Of a stretch of 64,000 bases of DNA, positions 1 to 7,210 are shown piece by piece. Source of the stretch: Candidatus Ruminococcus avistercoris (GTDB taxonomy: Bacteria; Bacillota; Clostridia; Lachnospirales; Lachnospiraceae); NCBI GenBank assembly GCA_019120315.1, contig DWVJ01000035.1, positions 1 through 64,000 on the forward strand. The letters are read 5' to 3'. The notes under the pieces were generated by a model. That model was not told where the DNA came from, ran no database searches, and saw only the letters and a program-made list of their open reading frames with translations. Positions within the stretch are counted from its first letter, which is position 1, and every line of letters starts with the position of its first letter. Made by a program: the position numbers and the translations under genes.

Positions 1-372
1 CTGCATGAGATGGCGCATCTCTACAATCTGGTTCATGGCATCCAAGACGTAAGCAACAACGGCTATTACCACAACCAGAAATTTAAGGCCACCGCTGAGG
101 CCCACGGCCTGCATATCGAGAAGCACGCCAAGTATGGCTGGACGGCAACGACGCTGGCCCCGGAGGCGGAGGCATGGATCAGAAAAACTTTGGGCGAGGA
201 CAAGATCAACGCCAGCCGCTTGCCGGTGGAAGGCACCACCAAGGGCGGGAGTAAGAAATCCATTAACCGCAGCATCAAATATGTTTGCCCCTGCTGCGGC
301 ACCATTATCCGGGCAACGCGGGAGGTCAATGTAATCTGCGGGGATTGCGGAGAGGCTTTCGAGCGGGAATAA
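1..372 (+). CDS. SprT-like zinc metalloprotease-domain protein (3' part)
   Basis: The frame is open from the first base, so the gene begins before the window. The first visible residues read LHEMAH, the HExxH zinc-binding motif of SprT/wss1-like metallopeptidases, so an ATG at position 10 inside this motif is not the true start. The C-terminal end (residues about 93-118 of the visible part) has CPCCG and CGDC pairs that form a zinc ribbon, the usual tail of SprT-like proteins. In Firmicutes such proteins are commonly carried on phages and integrative elements, which suits the accessory character of this edge; their cellular role there is not established. The family call is good; function beyond zinc metalloprotease-like is not claimed. 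Confidence 0.8.
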   Translation: MHEMAHLYNLVHGIQDVSNNGYYHNQKFKATAEAHGLHIEKHAKYGWTATTLAPEAEAWIRKTLGEDKINASRLPVEGTTKGGSKKSINRSIKYVCPCCGTIIRATREVNVICGDCGEAFERE

Positions 373-588
373 GAAAAAAGCGGGGGCCGCGAGGTTCCCG
401 CTAAATTGTTCTCATTGAAAGAGGTGGTGCTGTCCGGGAGCGGATACTTTTTAGCGTTTCCTCGTTTCTGGCATATACGGGCCGGACAAGGGTGTGCAAA
501 AATGAGCCGCCATGGGATTATGTGATCGCCGCAATAGGAAGCGGGCTGATGGCGGCTTGTTCCACCGAGTCCCCGGAAAACAGAAAAA
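373..588. other. Non-coding stretch after the SprT-like gene
   Basis: No supported gene is seen. A short imperfect stem (AGCGGG ... CCCGCT, about 377-404) follows the SprT-like stop codon without a convincing T-run. Open frames here are short and have no ribosome binding site. Confidence 0.4.
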
Positions 589-622
589 GCCCGGAAAGCC
601 CACAATATCAGGCTTTCCGGGC
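589..622. terminator. Perfect 12-bp hairpin
   Basis: GCCCGGAAAGCC (589-600) pairs perfectly with GGCTTTCCGGGC (611-622) around a 10-nt loop. There is an A-run on the left, so it would work best as a terminator for minus-strand transcripts; a plus-strand T-run is missing. Confidence 0.5.
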
Positions 623-626
623 ATAG

Positions 627-667
627 ATACAAAAACAGCCCTCCGATTTGGAAGGCTGTTTTTGTAT
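627..667. terminator. 14-bp A/T-flanked hairpin, bidirectional terminator
   Basis: ATACAAAAACAGCC (627-640) pairs perfectly with GGCTGTTTTTGTAT (654-667), with a further TCC/GGA pairing inside the loop. The A-tract on one arm and T-tract on the other fit a bidirectional intrinsic terminator. It ends 21 nt before the first CRISPR repeat, so it may insulate the array from upstream transcription. Confidence 0.6.
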
Positions 668-688
668 TAAAGGTTGTTCCTTAATATG

Positions 689-856
689 GTTTGAGAGTAG
701 TGTGAGCTTGTGGATATCTAAAACTCCGGCGGGTATTTTTACACGATTGAGGGCGTTTGAGAGTAGTGTGGGATTGTAAATATCTAAAACATTATTTACC
801 TGACCATATGCACTTTGATAATTTGAGAGTAGTGTGGGATTGTAAATATCTAAAAC
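689..856 (+). CRISPR. Orphan mini CRISPR array, three 36-nt repeats and two 30-nt spacers
   Basis: Repeats lie at 689-724, 755-790 and 821-856, each exactly 36 nt, separated by spacers of exactly 30 nt (725-754 and 791-820). Repeats 2 and 3 differ only in their first base; repeat 1 has several changes in its central part. The repeat begins GTTTGAGAGTAGTGT and ends ATCTAAAAC, and a 36/30 layout is typical of type II arrays. No cas gene or anti-repeat was recognised nearby. Strand is given in the orientation whose repeat resembles type II repeats beginning GTTTGAGAG, but the degenerate repeat at the left end leaves the orientation open. The array abuts an IS256 remnant on its right. Confidence 0.8.
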
Positions 857-857
857 C

Positions 858-1151
858 AGTGACAGATGTAAAATCCCAAATGACAACTGGGCGAATCTTT
901 CAACGTATTTCAAGTATCCCGAAATGGTTCGGCGTATGATTTATACGACCAATGCCATTGAAGGATTCAACCGTCAGTTCCGAAAGGTCACCAAATCCAA
1001 AACGGTTTTTCCTTCTGATGACAGTCTTTTGAAAATGCTGTATCCGGCCTTGATGGATATCACGAAAAAATGGACCGGACACTGACAGGATTGGGGGCAG
1101 ATTCATTCGCAGCTGGAAATATTTTTCGAAGAACGATTATCTGGATTATAA
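858..1151 (+). pseudogene. IS256-family transposase, C-terminal remnant
   Basis: In one frame the DNA encodes the C-terminal region of an IS256/Mutator-family transposase: NWANLSTYFKYPE, then MIYTTNAIEGFNRQ, then MDITKKWTGH, then QDWGQIHSQLEIFFEE. A TGA at 1083-1085 interrupts the frame between KKWTGH and QDWG, where full-length relatives read through, and the frame closes with TAA at 1149-1151. The N-terminal two thirds, including the first catalytic aspartates, is absent. The homology starts within a few bases of the last CRISPR repeat, so element insertion or deletion probably truncated the array. The C-terminal DDE region is clear; the exact left boundary is not. Confidence 0.85.
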
Positions 1152-1352
1152 GCTGTTTCTGGCTTGGCGGGGCTGGTTAGGCCAGCCCTGCTTGACATGT
1201 CCGGAAACGGCATTATAATACAAGCAAGGGCGGAACCTCAAAAAATCGGCTCTGCCCCAAGTAACTAATTACATATCTTATATCAGTTTTTCGAACTTAC
1301 ACAAAACTTGAAACGATCTCGAAAAATAAGATTTTCACCTTTGCTTGATTTT
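1152..1352. other. Non-coding tail of the insertion element
   Basis: It contains an imperfect inverted repeat GGGCGGAACC ... GGCTCTGCCC at about 1228-1258 that could be the right end of the IS256-type element, and the promoter listed separately. No gene is supported. Confidence 0.35.
1192..1219 (+). promoter_or_regulatory. Consensus-like sigma-A promoter near the IS remnant end
   Basis: TTGACA (1192-1197) and TATAAT (1214-1219) are 16 nt apart. No plus-strand gene follows; transcription would run antisense into the coiled-coil gene. It may be an outward-reading promoter left by the insertion element. Confidence 0.5.
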
Positions 1353-1760
1353 TTATGATGCTGTTTTATCCAGTTTTTTTTCTACTCTGCCAATATCTTC
1401 AAAAGCCATATCAATTTTTTCGTCAACCCTTTTTACTTGCCTTAAAATGCTGTTGCGTGTTCTTGAGATGTTTGAGTCAATATCATCAAGTCTATCATCT
1501 ATAGAATCAAGTCTGTCACCCATAGAATCAAGTCTGTCACCCATAGAGTCAAGTCTGTCATCCATAGAATCAAGTCTATCATCCATAGAATCAAGTCTGT
1601 CATCCATAGAATCAAGTCTATCATCTACAGAATCAAGTTTATCATCCATAGAATTAAGTCTTGAATTCACAGTAGCAAGATGTGTTTTAATCCCGTTTAT
1701 ATCATCTTTTACAGGTTCTATCAAATCGGATATAGCTTGTAATAATTCAATATCATTCAT
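1353..1760 (-). CDS. Small coiled-coil protein with heptad minisatellite
   Basis: The 135-residue product starts MNDIELLQAI at ATG 1760, chosen because GGAGG lies 8 nt upstream; an in-frame start 14 codons further out lacks one. The middle holds nine consecutive 7-residue units of the form LDSMDDR, an ideal heptad with hydrophobic a/d positions, flanked by other coiled-coil-like sequence (N-terminal IKTHLATVN, C-terminal RVDEKIDMAFEDIGRVEKKL). There is no signal peptide or membrane segment. Such proteins are annotated as hypothetical coiled-coil or tropomyosin-like; function is unknown. The DNA is AT-rich compared with the chromosome to the right, which fits acquired DNA. Confidence 0.65.
   Translation of the reverse strand: MNDIELLQAISDLIEPVKDDINGIKTHLATVNSRLNSMDDKLDSVDDRLDSMDDRLDSMDDRLDSMDDRLDSMGDRLDSMGDRLDSIDDRLDDIDSNISRTRNSILRQVKRVDEKIDMAFEDIGRVEKKLDKTAS
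1475..1662 (-). repeat. 21-nt tandem minisatellite within the coiled-coil gene
   Basis: About nine in-frame copies of a 21-nt unit close to (plus strand) ATAGAATCAAGTCTGTCATC, with scattered single-base differences. Each copy encodes one heptad, so gain or loss of copies keeps the frame and changes coiled-coil length. Confidence 0.8.
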
Positions 1761-1802
1761 TGTACAGACCTCCTTATTAATCCTACCATAAAAACGGCAC
1801 AC

Positions 1803-2024
1803 AGTCTATTGGTTCATTTTTGTTTATAAAGAAATAAATTTGACTTTTAGGGACTACCAGAAACGGCTTTGCGTGTGGCCCCTTCTTTTATCTTGGTTAC
1901 ATTATACATCACTCTTTTTTGAATGCATATAACTATGTTATGATATTTATTTGCAAATAGAATAAATTATATTGCATAATTAAATATGAGTTTGATGGTA
2001 TGATGCATACTGACGGCAGAATTT
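1803..2024. other. AT-rich intergenic stretch
   Basis: No gene or clear regulatory element was recognised. It separates two minus-strand genes and is markedly AT-rich. Confidence 0.4.
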
Positions 2025-2579
2025 TCAGCATTCTGCCGTGCATTTCAGGCACACGATGAAATAGTAATCCATCAGCATTTCCTCACTGCGTTCCCAGGGA
2101 AAGGAAGCAGGGTATTCCATCTGATTTCTGGTGTCGAATATAATGGGTTTCACATCGATGGAATCCATCCGGCACAGATTGGTCAGCTGTTCCAGCAGAC
2201 AGTCCCAGTCTTTGTATTTGTCCGGTGTGATCGTACAGGTCTGCCAGATGACCGGTGTGTATCGGAAAAATGATTTCCGGTATGTTTTGTGTGATGTAAT
2301 TTCCACCTGAAACGTATTCATGTGATCATAATCTACGTAACTGTTTTGGACGTATCTTCGAATTAAAGTTTCCTTGCTGCTCACATAAAGAACTGCATAT
2401 TTTGTTCCGTTTATTTCTGTGTAATTGCCCTTTGAGACAACACGGAGCAGTTCCTCTTTGATGATCCGATGCAGTGCAGCAGCATAATCTACGGCATCCC
2501 GCCGGCATGTCTGGTTTTCTTTGGAAAGGATATCTTCCGAGGTTCCGGAAGCATTTTTCAATTGTTCTTTAAAATCCAT
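2025..2579 (-). CDS. Hypothetical protein downstream of lipoprotein
   Basis: A 184-residue soluble protein of no recognised family. It has no signal peptide or membrane segment. Aromatic residues are frequent in the middle (for example YVDYDHMNTF and FFRYTPVIW), and cysteines cluster at the very end (CLKCTAEC), a possible metal site. ATG 2579 is preceded by GAGGAAAT, and the gene follows the lipoprotein gene by only 40 nt on the same strand, so the two are probably co-transcribed and may act together. No function is proposed. Confidence 0.55.
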   Translation of the reverse strand: MDFKEQLKNASGTSEDILSKENQTCRRDAVDYAAALHRIIKEELLRVVSKGNYTEINGTKYAVLYVSSKETLIRRYVQNSYVDYDHMNTFQVEITSHKTYRKSFFRYTPVIWQTCTITPDKYKDWDCLLEQLTNLCRMDSIDVKPIIFDTRNQMEYPASFPWERSEEMLMDYYFIVCLKCTAEC

Positions 2580-2619
2580 GGTTTATTTCCTCGCATATTA
2601 AATCCAATTCCATACCGGT

Positions 2620-3714
2620 TCAGCTTCTCAGAGGTTTGAAGGATGAACCGGTCAGGGAAAGAAAATGCTCATTGTCGATGAGAGGGCGTCCGGAAAGGAT
2701 AATTTTCTCATCGTTGACCACATAGTAAAAGAATTCTTCCTTTGCGTTGTCGGAAACAGTCTCTGACGCTTCCCGGTAAGAATAAGAGAAGGAACAGGTT
2801 AAACCATCTGCGGTTATGAAGGAAAAATTTTCCGGCGTACCTGTCAGCTGGTAAGTCCCTTCCCGCAGCAGCACTTCATAGAGACAGCCAAAGGACATGG
2901 CGCTGATATCTGCCAGGATCAGATCGGGATAGCATAGAAGAAGGCCGTCGGAGCGGGTGATGGAGAAACGTTTTTCACTGTTTCGGATCACGGCTCGTTC
3001 CATCTGTTCTTCTTCCACCTGTTCTTCTGCCAGGCGGTAGACGGCTGCGTATTCGGCCAGCGCATCTATTGCTTTCTGCTCCAAAACTGCCGTCAGATCA
3101 TTTTCTGTAAGATTCTCATCGTCATTGTATACAGATACGTAAGAAGTATGGGATGACAGACTATCTGTATCAGGAGCGGCCACGAAAGTCTGCGGTTCCT
3201 GGAAAGCAATCCCGAAACGGATCCGGCAGGGATATTCCTGCTGTGAGATATAATCGTTCAGGTGTTCCAGCTGCAGGCAGACGGTCTCGATTTCGGCGGC
3301 ATTGTCATAGAGTTTTCCGACAGACAGCAGGTCTGAAAGTTCCTGGCATTGCACATCCTCCAGACCATAGGGGTATTGTTCCTGATAATTGCTCAGATAA
3401 TATTTTCCCATCTCCAGATGGTAAGTTGTTTCCATGGAAGAGGCGGGAAAAAGAGAATAGTACTGATGGCTGATCAGTTTGAATTCCACTTCCGGCAGAT
3501 CCGCCAGATAAGCCATCCATATGCGGTCGGTATATCCATCGCGGTTCTCCTGATCAAGGTGATTCTTGGAGACTACGATTTTTTCATCCAGCACCTGCTG
3601 GCGGAACCATTTTGCAGCATCACTGCGGCTGTAATGCTTTCCGCATCCGCATAAAATCAGCAGGATGGAAAACAAAATGAAAAAAGAATAAACAATTTGA
3701 AACTGCTTTTTCAA
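2620..3714 (-). CDS. Hypothetical lipoprotein
   Basis: The 364-residue product begins with a charged KKQ stretch, a hydrophobic run (FFILFSILLIL) and a lipobox-like CGCGK at residues 23-27, so it is probably exported and lipid-anchored to the outer face of the membrane. The remainder is a globular, glutamate-rich domain with no family I recognise. The start is TTG 3714, preceded by GGAGGGCGGG at a usable distance. It shares an operon with the unknown protein at 2025-2579. Function is unknown. Confidence 0.6.
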   Translation of the reverse strand: MKKQFQIVYSFFILFSILLILCGCGKHYSRSDAAKWFRQQVLDEKIVVSKNHLDQENRDGYTDRIWMAYLADLPEVEFKLISHQYYSLFPASSMETTYHLEMGKYYLSNYQEQYPYGLEDVQCQELSDLLSVGKLYDNAAEIETVCLQLEHLNDYISQQEYPCRIRFGIAFQEPQTFVAAPDTDSLSSHTSYVSVYNDDENLTENDLTAVLEQKAIDALAEYAAVYRLAEEQVEEEQMERAVIRNSEKRFSITRSDGLLLCYPDLILADISAMSFGCLYEVLLREGTYQLTGTPENFSFITADGLTCSFSYSYREASETVSDNAKEEFFYYVVNDEKIILSGRPLIDNEHFLSLTGSSFKPLRS

Positions 3715-3806
3715 CGCTGCATCACCCGCCCTCCTCTGCTTTACAGAGTATTATTGTATAAAAGTATAACAGAGAAGGGCTGTTAAAACAATGCTGCAGA
3801 ATTGAA

Positions 3807-4075
3807 TTACCAGCATCTTTTACACGGTTCGTATCCCTGTGCTTTTGCATCAATTCGTGAAATTTCTCTGGCATTATCCGGATTCATATTTCCGCAGTCC
3901 GGGATACGATGATATTTCTCACTTCAAAAGCATTCAGACATCCAATTAATCCGGCAAGATGATCTTCATCATAGTGGGAAGAAATAAGGTAGTCGATTGT
4001 TTCAACCCCCTGCTGCTGAAGATATGTTAGGGAAATTTTAGCACAGTGAAATAAAAATGATATTCTGATTAGCAC
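3807..4075 (-). pseudogene. Remnant of a metallo-beta-lactamase-fold protein with C-terminal Cys motif
   Basis: The first part encodes IDYLISSHYDEDHLAG, the HxDxDH zinc motif of ComEC/Rec2-type metallo-beta-lactamase-fold proteins, but stops after 63 codons (to 3884). In a different frame just beyond, the DNA encodes PDCGNMNPDNAREISR and GYEPCKRCW followed by a stop at 3807-3809. This resembles the Cys-containing C-terminal tail (C-x-n-GYxPCxxC) that many Firmicutes MBL-fold and nuclease proteins carry. The two ends have therefore been brought together by an internal deletion with a frame change, leaving a non-functional relic. The tail assignment rests on a short motif and is less sure than the MBL motif. 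Confidence 0.6.
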
Positions 4076-4077
4076 TA

Positions 4078-4106
4078 TTCAAAAAAACGTTTATATGTGG
4101 TAGAAT
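4078..4106 (+). promoter_or_regulatory. Promoter of the NifX/FKBP operon
   Basis: TTCAAA (4078-4083) and TAGAAT (4101-4106) are 17 nt apart, 35 nt before the start codon at 4142. Confidence 0.6.
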
Positions 4107-4141
4107 AAACATACATCTGAGAGAAAGAAGAGGATTAGAAC

Positions 4142-4987
4142 ATGAAAATAGCAGTAACCTATGACAACGGAAATATTTTCCAGCATTTTGGCAAGACAGA
4201 GTTTTTCAAAGTTTATGAAGTAAATGATAATCAGGTGGTTTCCAGTGAAGTGATCGGCTCCAACGGTAGCGGTCACGGAGCGCTGGCGGATCTTCTTGCC
4301 GGTCAGTCCATTGATGTGCTGATCTGCGGCGGTATCGGAGGAGGAGCGCAGGATGCGCTGCAGGCGGCGGATATTGAAGTGTGTTCCGGAGCGCAGGGAG
4401 ATACGGATCAGGCAGTGGAAGCTTATCTGAAAGGAGAACTGGTATCCTCCGGCGTTAACTGCGACCATCACCACGAGGACGGGCACAGCTGCGGCGGCCA
4501 TGAGGATGGCCACACCTGTGGAAACTGCGGCGGCGGATGCGGTTCGGCTCCGGCGCTGACAGGGCGGAACGTGGGGAAAACCTGCCGCACCCATTACAAA
4601 GGCACCTTCAATGACGGAACCCAGTTTGATTCCTCCTATGACCGGGGCGAGCCGTTGGAGTTTGTCTGCGGTGCAGGCCAGATGATCCGGGGATTTGACG
4701 CTGCGGTGGCTGACATGGAAGTGGGTCAGGAAATTGATATCCATCTGATGCCGGAAGAAGCGTATGGTATGCCCAATCCCAATGCCATTCTCACGCTGGA
4801 GATTGCCCAGCTGCCAGGTTCGGAAGATCTGGAAGTGGGACAGCAGGCTTATCTGACCAATCAGTACGGACAGCCTTTCCCGGTGAAGGTGACGGCGAAG
4901 GATGAAAAGATGATTACCCTGGACGCCAATCATGAAATGGCCGGCAAGGAATTGAATTTCCATATCGAACTGGTTGAGGTGAAATAG
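4142..4987 (+). CDS. NifX/NafY-like domain fused to SlyD-like FKBP peptidyl-prolyl isomerase
   Basis: Residues 1-100 match the dinitrogenase iron-molybdenum cofactor biosynthesis fold (MKIAVTYDNGNIFQHFG, then LICGGIGGGAQDAL), a domain that binds metal clusters. Residues about 102-135 form a His/Cys-rich linker (CDHHHEDGHSCGGHEDGH, then CGNCGGGCG) that should bind metal ions. Residues about 140-281 are an FKBP-type isomerase of SlyD layout (THYKGTFNDGTQFDSSYDRG, then MIRGFDAAVADMEVGQ) with the inserted chaperone flap. The order suggests a metal-handling folding helper, possibly for metalloprotein maturation, which is inference. It heads an operon of four genes with gaps of 7-30 nt. Nitrogenase genes are absent, so a nitrogen-fixation role is not implied. 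Confidence 0.85.
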   Translation: MKIAVTYDNGNIFQHFGKTEFFKVYEVNDNQVVSSEVIGSNGSGHGALADLLAGQSIDVLICGGIGGGAQDALQAADIEVCSGAQGDTDQAVEAYLKGELVSSGVNCDHHHEDGHSCGGHEDGHTCGNCGGGCGSAPALTGRNVGKTCRTHYKGTFNDGTQFDSSYDRGEPLEFVCGAGQMIRGFDAAVADMEVGQEIDIHLMPEEAYGMPNPNAILTLEIAQLPGSEDLEVGQQAYLTNQYGQPFPVKVTAKDEKMITLDANHEMAGKELNFHIELVEVK

Positions 4988-4994
4988 TACGAAG

Positions 4995-5624
4995 TTGAGA
5001 AACACAGAGGAAAACAGGTGGGACCGGCTGCTGCGGATCAGGACCACAGGGCGGGATGACTCCCGGGCAGATCAGTACCGGTACCCCTACGAACCTACGC
5101 CCTATTCTGTGCTGGAGCGGCTGGCCGGCGCCGGATATATCCGGAAGGGGAATACCCTTCTGGATTACGGCTGCGGCAAGGGTCGGGTGGACTTTTTCCT
5201 GGCCGGACAGACCAGATGCCGTGCCATCGGTGTGGAATACGATGCGAGGATTTATGAAAAGGCCTCGGAAAATCAAAAAACGGCAGTATCCGCAGGGCGC
5301 ACTGTTTTTATGCGGATGGCAGCGGAGGATTATCCGGTTCCCGGGGAGGTGGACCGGATATACTTTTTTAATCCCTTTTCGTTGGAAATTCTGCGCAAAG
5401 TCATGGGAAGAATCCTGGAATCTTATTATGAAACGCAGCGGGAGATCCTGTTGTTTTTCTATTATCCATCGGACGAATATCTTTCTTTGCTGATGACGGA
5501 GCCGATGCTGCAGTTTCAGGATGAGATTGACTGCCAGGATCTGTTTGACGGAGGGGATCCGCGGGAGAGAATTCTCATTTTTGAACTGGTACATTATGGG
5601 CCAGACGGCGGGGTGACGGGATAA
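4995..5624 (+). CDS. Class I SAM-dependent methyltransferase
   Basis: A 209-residue Rossmann-type methyltransferase: motif I is LLDYGCGKGRVDFFLA at about residues 54-69, followed by an acidic loop (GVEYDARIYEKA) and a YFFNPFS motif at the usual catalytic/adenine position. The start is TTG 4995, 7 nt after the upstream stop; no strong ribosome binding site is visible, so translational coupling is likely. The substrate cannot be read from the sequence. It lies in one operon with the NifX/FKBP, phosphoesterase and HD genes. Confidence 0.75.
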   Translation: MRNTEENRWDRLLRIRTTGRDDSRADQYRYPYEPTPYSVLERLAGAGYIRKGNTLLDYGCGKGRVDFFLAGQTRCRAIGVEYDARIYEKASENQKTAVSAGRTVFMRMAAEDYPVPGEVDRIYFFNPFSLEILRKVMGRILESYYETQREILLFFYYPSDEYLSLLMTEPMLQFQDEIDCQDLFDGGDPRERILIFELVHYGPDGGVTG

Positions 5625-5654
5625 AATTCAGAGAAAACAGAAAGGAAGTTTCGT

Positions 5655-6395
5655 ATGGCATTATATGCAATGGGGGATCTGCATCTGGGATTCCAGGCGG
5701 GAAAGTCTATGGATATGTTCGGCCGGGTCTGGAAACATCATGAACGTAAAATAAAAAAATATGTCACTCAGATGGTGAAGCCGGAAGATACCCTTGTGCT
5801 GACCGGGGATCATTCCTGGGGAAGAAAACTGCCGGAGTGCCAGGAGGATCTGGCGTTTATCGAAACGCTGCCCGGGCGGAAAATTCTTCTGAGGGGAAAT
5901 CATGACATGTTCTGGGATGCGAAAAAAACGCAGCGTCTTAACGGAGAATTTTCAGGGCGGCTGTTCTTCCTGCAGAATAATTTTGCCATCTATGAAGATT
6001 ATGCCCTGGTGGGAACCAAGGGATTTACCTTTGAGGGTCCCTTTTATCTGGACCGGTGGGGAAATCTGACCGGCTGGGATGAAAAGAAGGAACAGCAGGC
6101 CCATAAACTGGTCAGGCGGGAGATGAATCGTCTGCGGGATTCTTTCGAGCAGGCAAAGGCGGCGGGGTTTTTGAAGTTCATCATGTTTTTGCATTACCCG
6201 CCCACCAATATTCTGGAAAAGACCTCGCCATTCACCGAAATCGCAGAGGAATACGGAGCAGAGGCCGTCGTGTACTCCCACTGTCACGGGGAGCGCCGCT
6301 ATGGAGACAGTATCCGGGGTACTTATCACGGCGTCCGCTATATGCTGGTGTCGGGGGATTATCTGGAATTTCGTCCGGCGCTGGTGCTGCCGTGA
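5655..6395 (+). CDS. Metallophosphoesterase
   Basis: A 246-residue calcineurin-like phosphoesterase with the motifs in order: GDLHLG (residues 7-12), GDHSWG (51-56), GNHDMFW, HYPP and SHCHG. The second motif carries Ser-Trp where the classical GDxxDR has an aspartate, a variant that I believe occurs in a Clostridia subfamily annotated as serine/threonine phosphatase-like. It is cytosolic and has no membrane segment. Substrate unknown. AGAAAGGAAG before ATG 5655 gives a good ribosome binding site; it is the third gene of the operon. Confidence 0.8.
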   Translation: MALYAMGDLHLGFQAGKSMDMFGRVWKHHERKIKKYVTQMVKPEDTLVLTGDHSWGRKLPECQEDLAFIETLPGRKILLRGNHDMFWDAKKTQRLNGEFSGRLFFLQNNFAIYEDYALVGTKGFTFEGPFYLDRWGNLTGWDEKKEQQAHKLVRREMNRLRDSFEQAKAAGFLKFIMFLHYPPTNILEKTSPFTEIAEEYGAEAVVYSHCHGERRYGDSIRGTYHGVRYMLVSGDYLEFRPALVLP

Positions 6396-6414
6396 CAAAG
6401 AAGGAGAAAGTAAA

Positions 6415-7194
6415 ATGATTGATCTTGAAAAAGCCCGGCTGGCTTTTGAAGAGTATCTGGAGCAATTCTGCCGGGAAGATGAAAAAATAAAACTGAAGAT
6501 CGTTCATACGAAAGGAGTTGTTCGCTGCGCTGCAAAAATCTGTGACGGGATGGGGCTGTCCCGGGAGGACTGTGATCTGGCACAGCTGATTGCCCTGCTC
6601 CATGATATCGGACGCTTCGAACAGGTGCGCCGGTTTGACAGTTTTGAGCCTTCGGTGATGAATCATGCCGCCTACGGGACAGAGCTGCTGTTTGGAAGCC
6701 GTCAGATGATCCGCCGGTTTGTGAAGGAAGATACCTGGGACGCAGTGATCCGTCAGGCCATTGGCCGTCACAGCGACTATTCTTTAGAAGAAGGATTGTC
6801 TACCCGCGAATTGCTCCATGCCCGTCTCATCCGCGATGCGGATAAGCTGGACAACTGCCGCGTAAAGCTGGAAGATTCCATCGAGGTGATGCTGGGCTGC
6901 AGCGCCGGCGAGGCGGGAAGTCAGGACATCTCCCCGGAAGTCTGGGAGGAGTGCAAAAGCAGGAAATCCGTCCACCTGGAGAAACGGAAGACGAAGATGG
7001 ACTACTGGGTTTCTTATATCGCATACTTTTTTGACATCAATTATCCGGCTTCCGCCCGGATCATTCAAAAAGAGCGGTATGTGGAACGGATCATCGGGCG
7101 GATTCCATACCGGAATCAGGAGACGAAAGAAAGGATGCAAAAGCTGGGAGAATGGGCGGAAGAATATCTGCAAAAACTTGCGGGCGGTCTGTGA
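6415..7194 (+). CDS. HD-domain phosphohydrolase
   Basis: A 259-residue HD superfamily protein: a metal-binding His in IVHTKGVVRC, the HD pair in LLHDIGRFEQ, a further histidine in GRHSDYS and an aspartate in LIRDADKLDNC. These are the conserved residues of metal-dependent phosphohydrolases acting on nucleotides or other phosphoesters. ATG 6415 is preceded by AAGGAGA; it is the last gene of the operon and its stop codon sits in the loop of a terminator hairpin. Substrate not known. Confidence 0.8.
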   Translation: MIDLEKARLAFEEYLEQFCREDEKIKLKIVHTKGVVRCAAKICDGMGLSREDCDLAQLIALLHDIGRFEQVRRFDSFEPSVMNHAAYGTELLFGSRQMIRRFVKEDTWDAVIRQAIGRHSDYSLEEGLSTRELLHARLIRDADKLDNCRVKLEDSIEVMLGCSAGEAGSQDISPEVWEECKSRKSVHLEKRKTKMDYWVSYIAYFFDINYPASARIIQKERYVERIIGRIPYRNQETKERMQKLGEWAEEYLQKLAGGL

Positions 7195-7205
7195 CCGCCC
7201 GTAAG
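7177..7205. terminator. Bidirectional terminator between convergent genes
   Basis: CTTGCGGGCGGTC (7177-7189) pairs with GACCGCCCGTAAG (7193-7205) with one wobble. It ends both the HD gene (plus strand) and the ABC importer operon (minus strand, T-run in AAGTTTTTG). Confidence 0.75.
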
Positions 7206-7210
7206 CTTTA

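Noticed and set aside
66-632. Minus-strand frame of 188 codons opposite the SprT-like gene
   Set aside because: No ribosome binding site, no family resemblance, and the opposite strand holds the HExxH/zinc-ribbon gene.
1345-1791. Plus-strand frame with SSIESSLSS repeats
   Set aside because: It is the antisense reading of the heptad minisatellite; the minus-strand frame has the ribosome binding site and coiled-coil pattern.
4142-4441. Nitrogen-fixation function for the NifX-like domain
   Set aside because: No nif genes are present and the domain is fused to an isomerase; the fold is widespread outside nitrogen fixers.
4091-5047. Minus-strand frame of 318 codons
   Set aside because: Shadow of the NifX/FKBP gene, whose domains are unmistakable on the plus strand.
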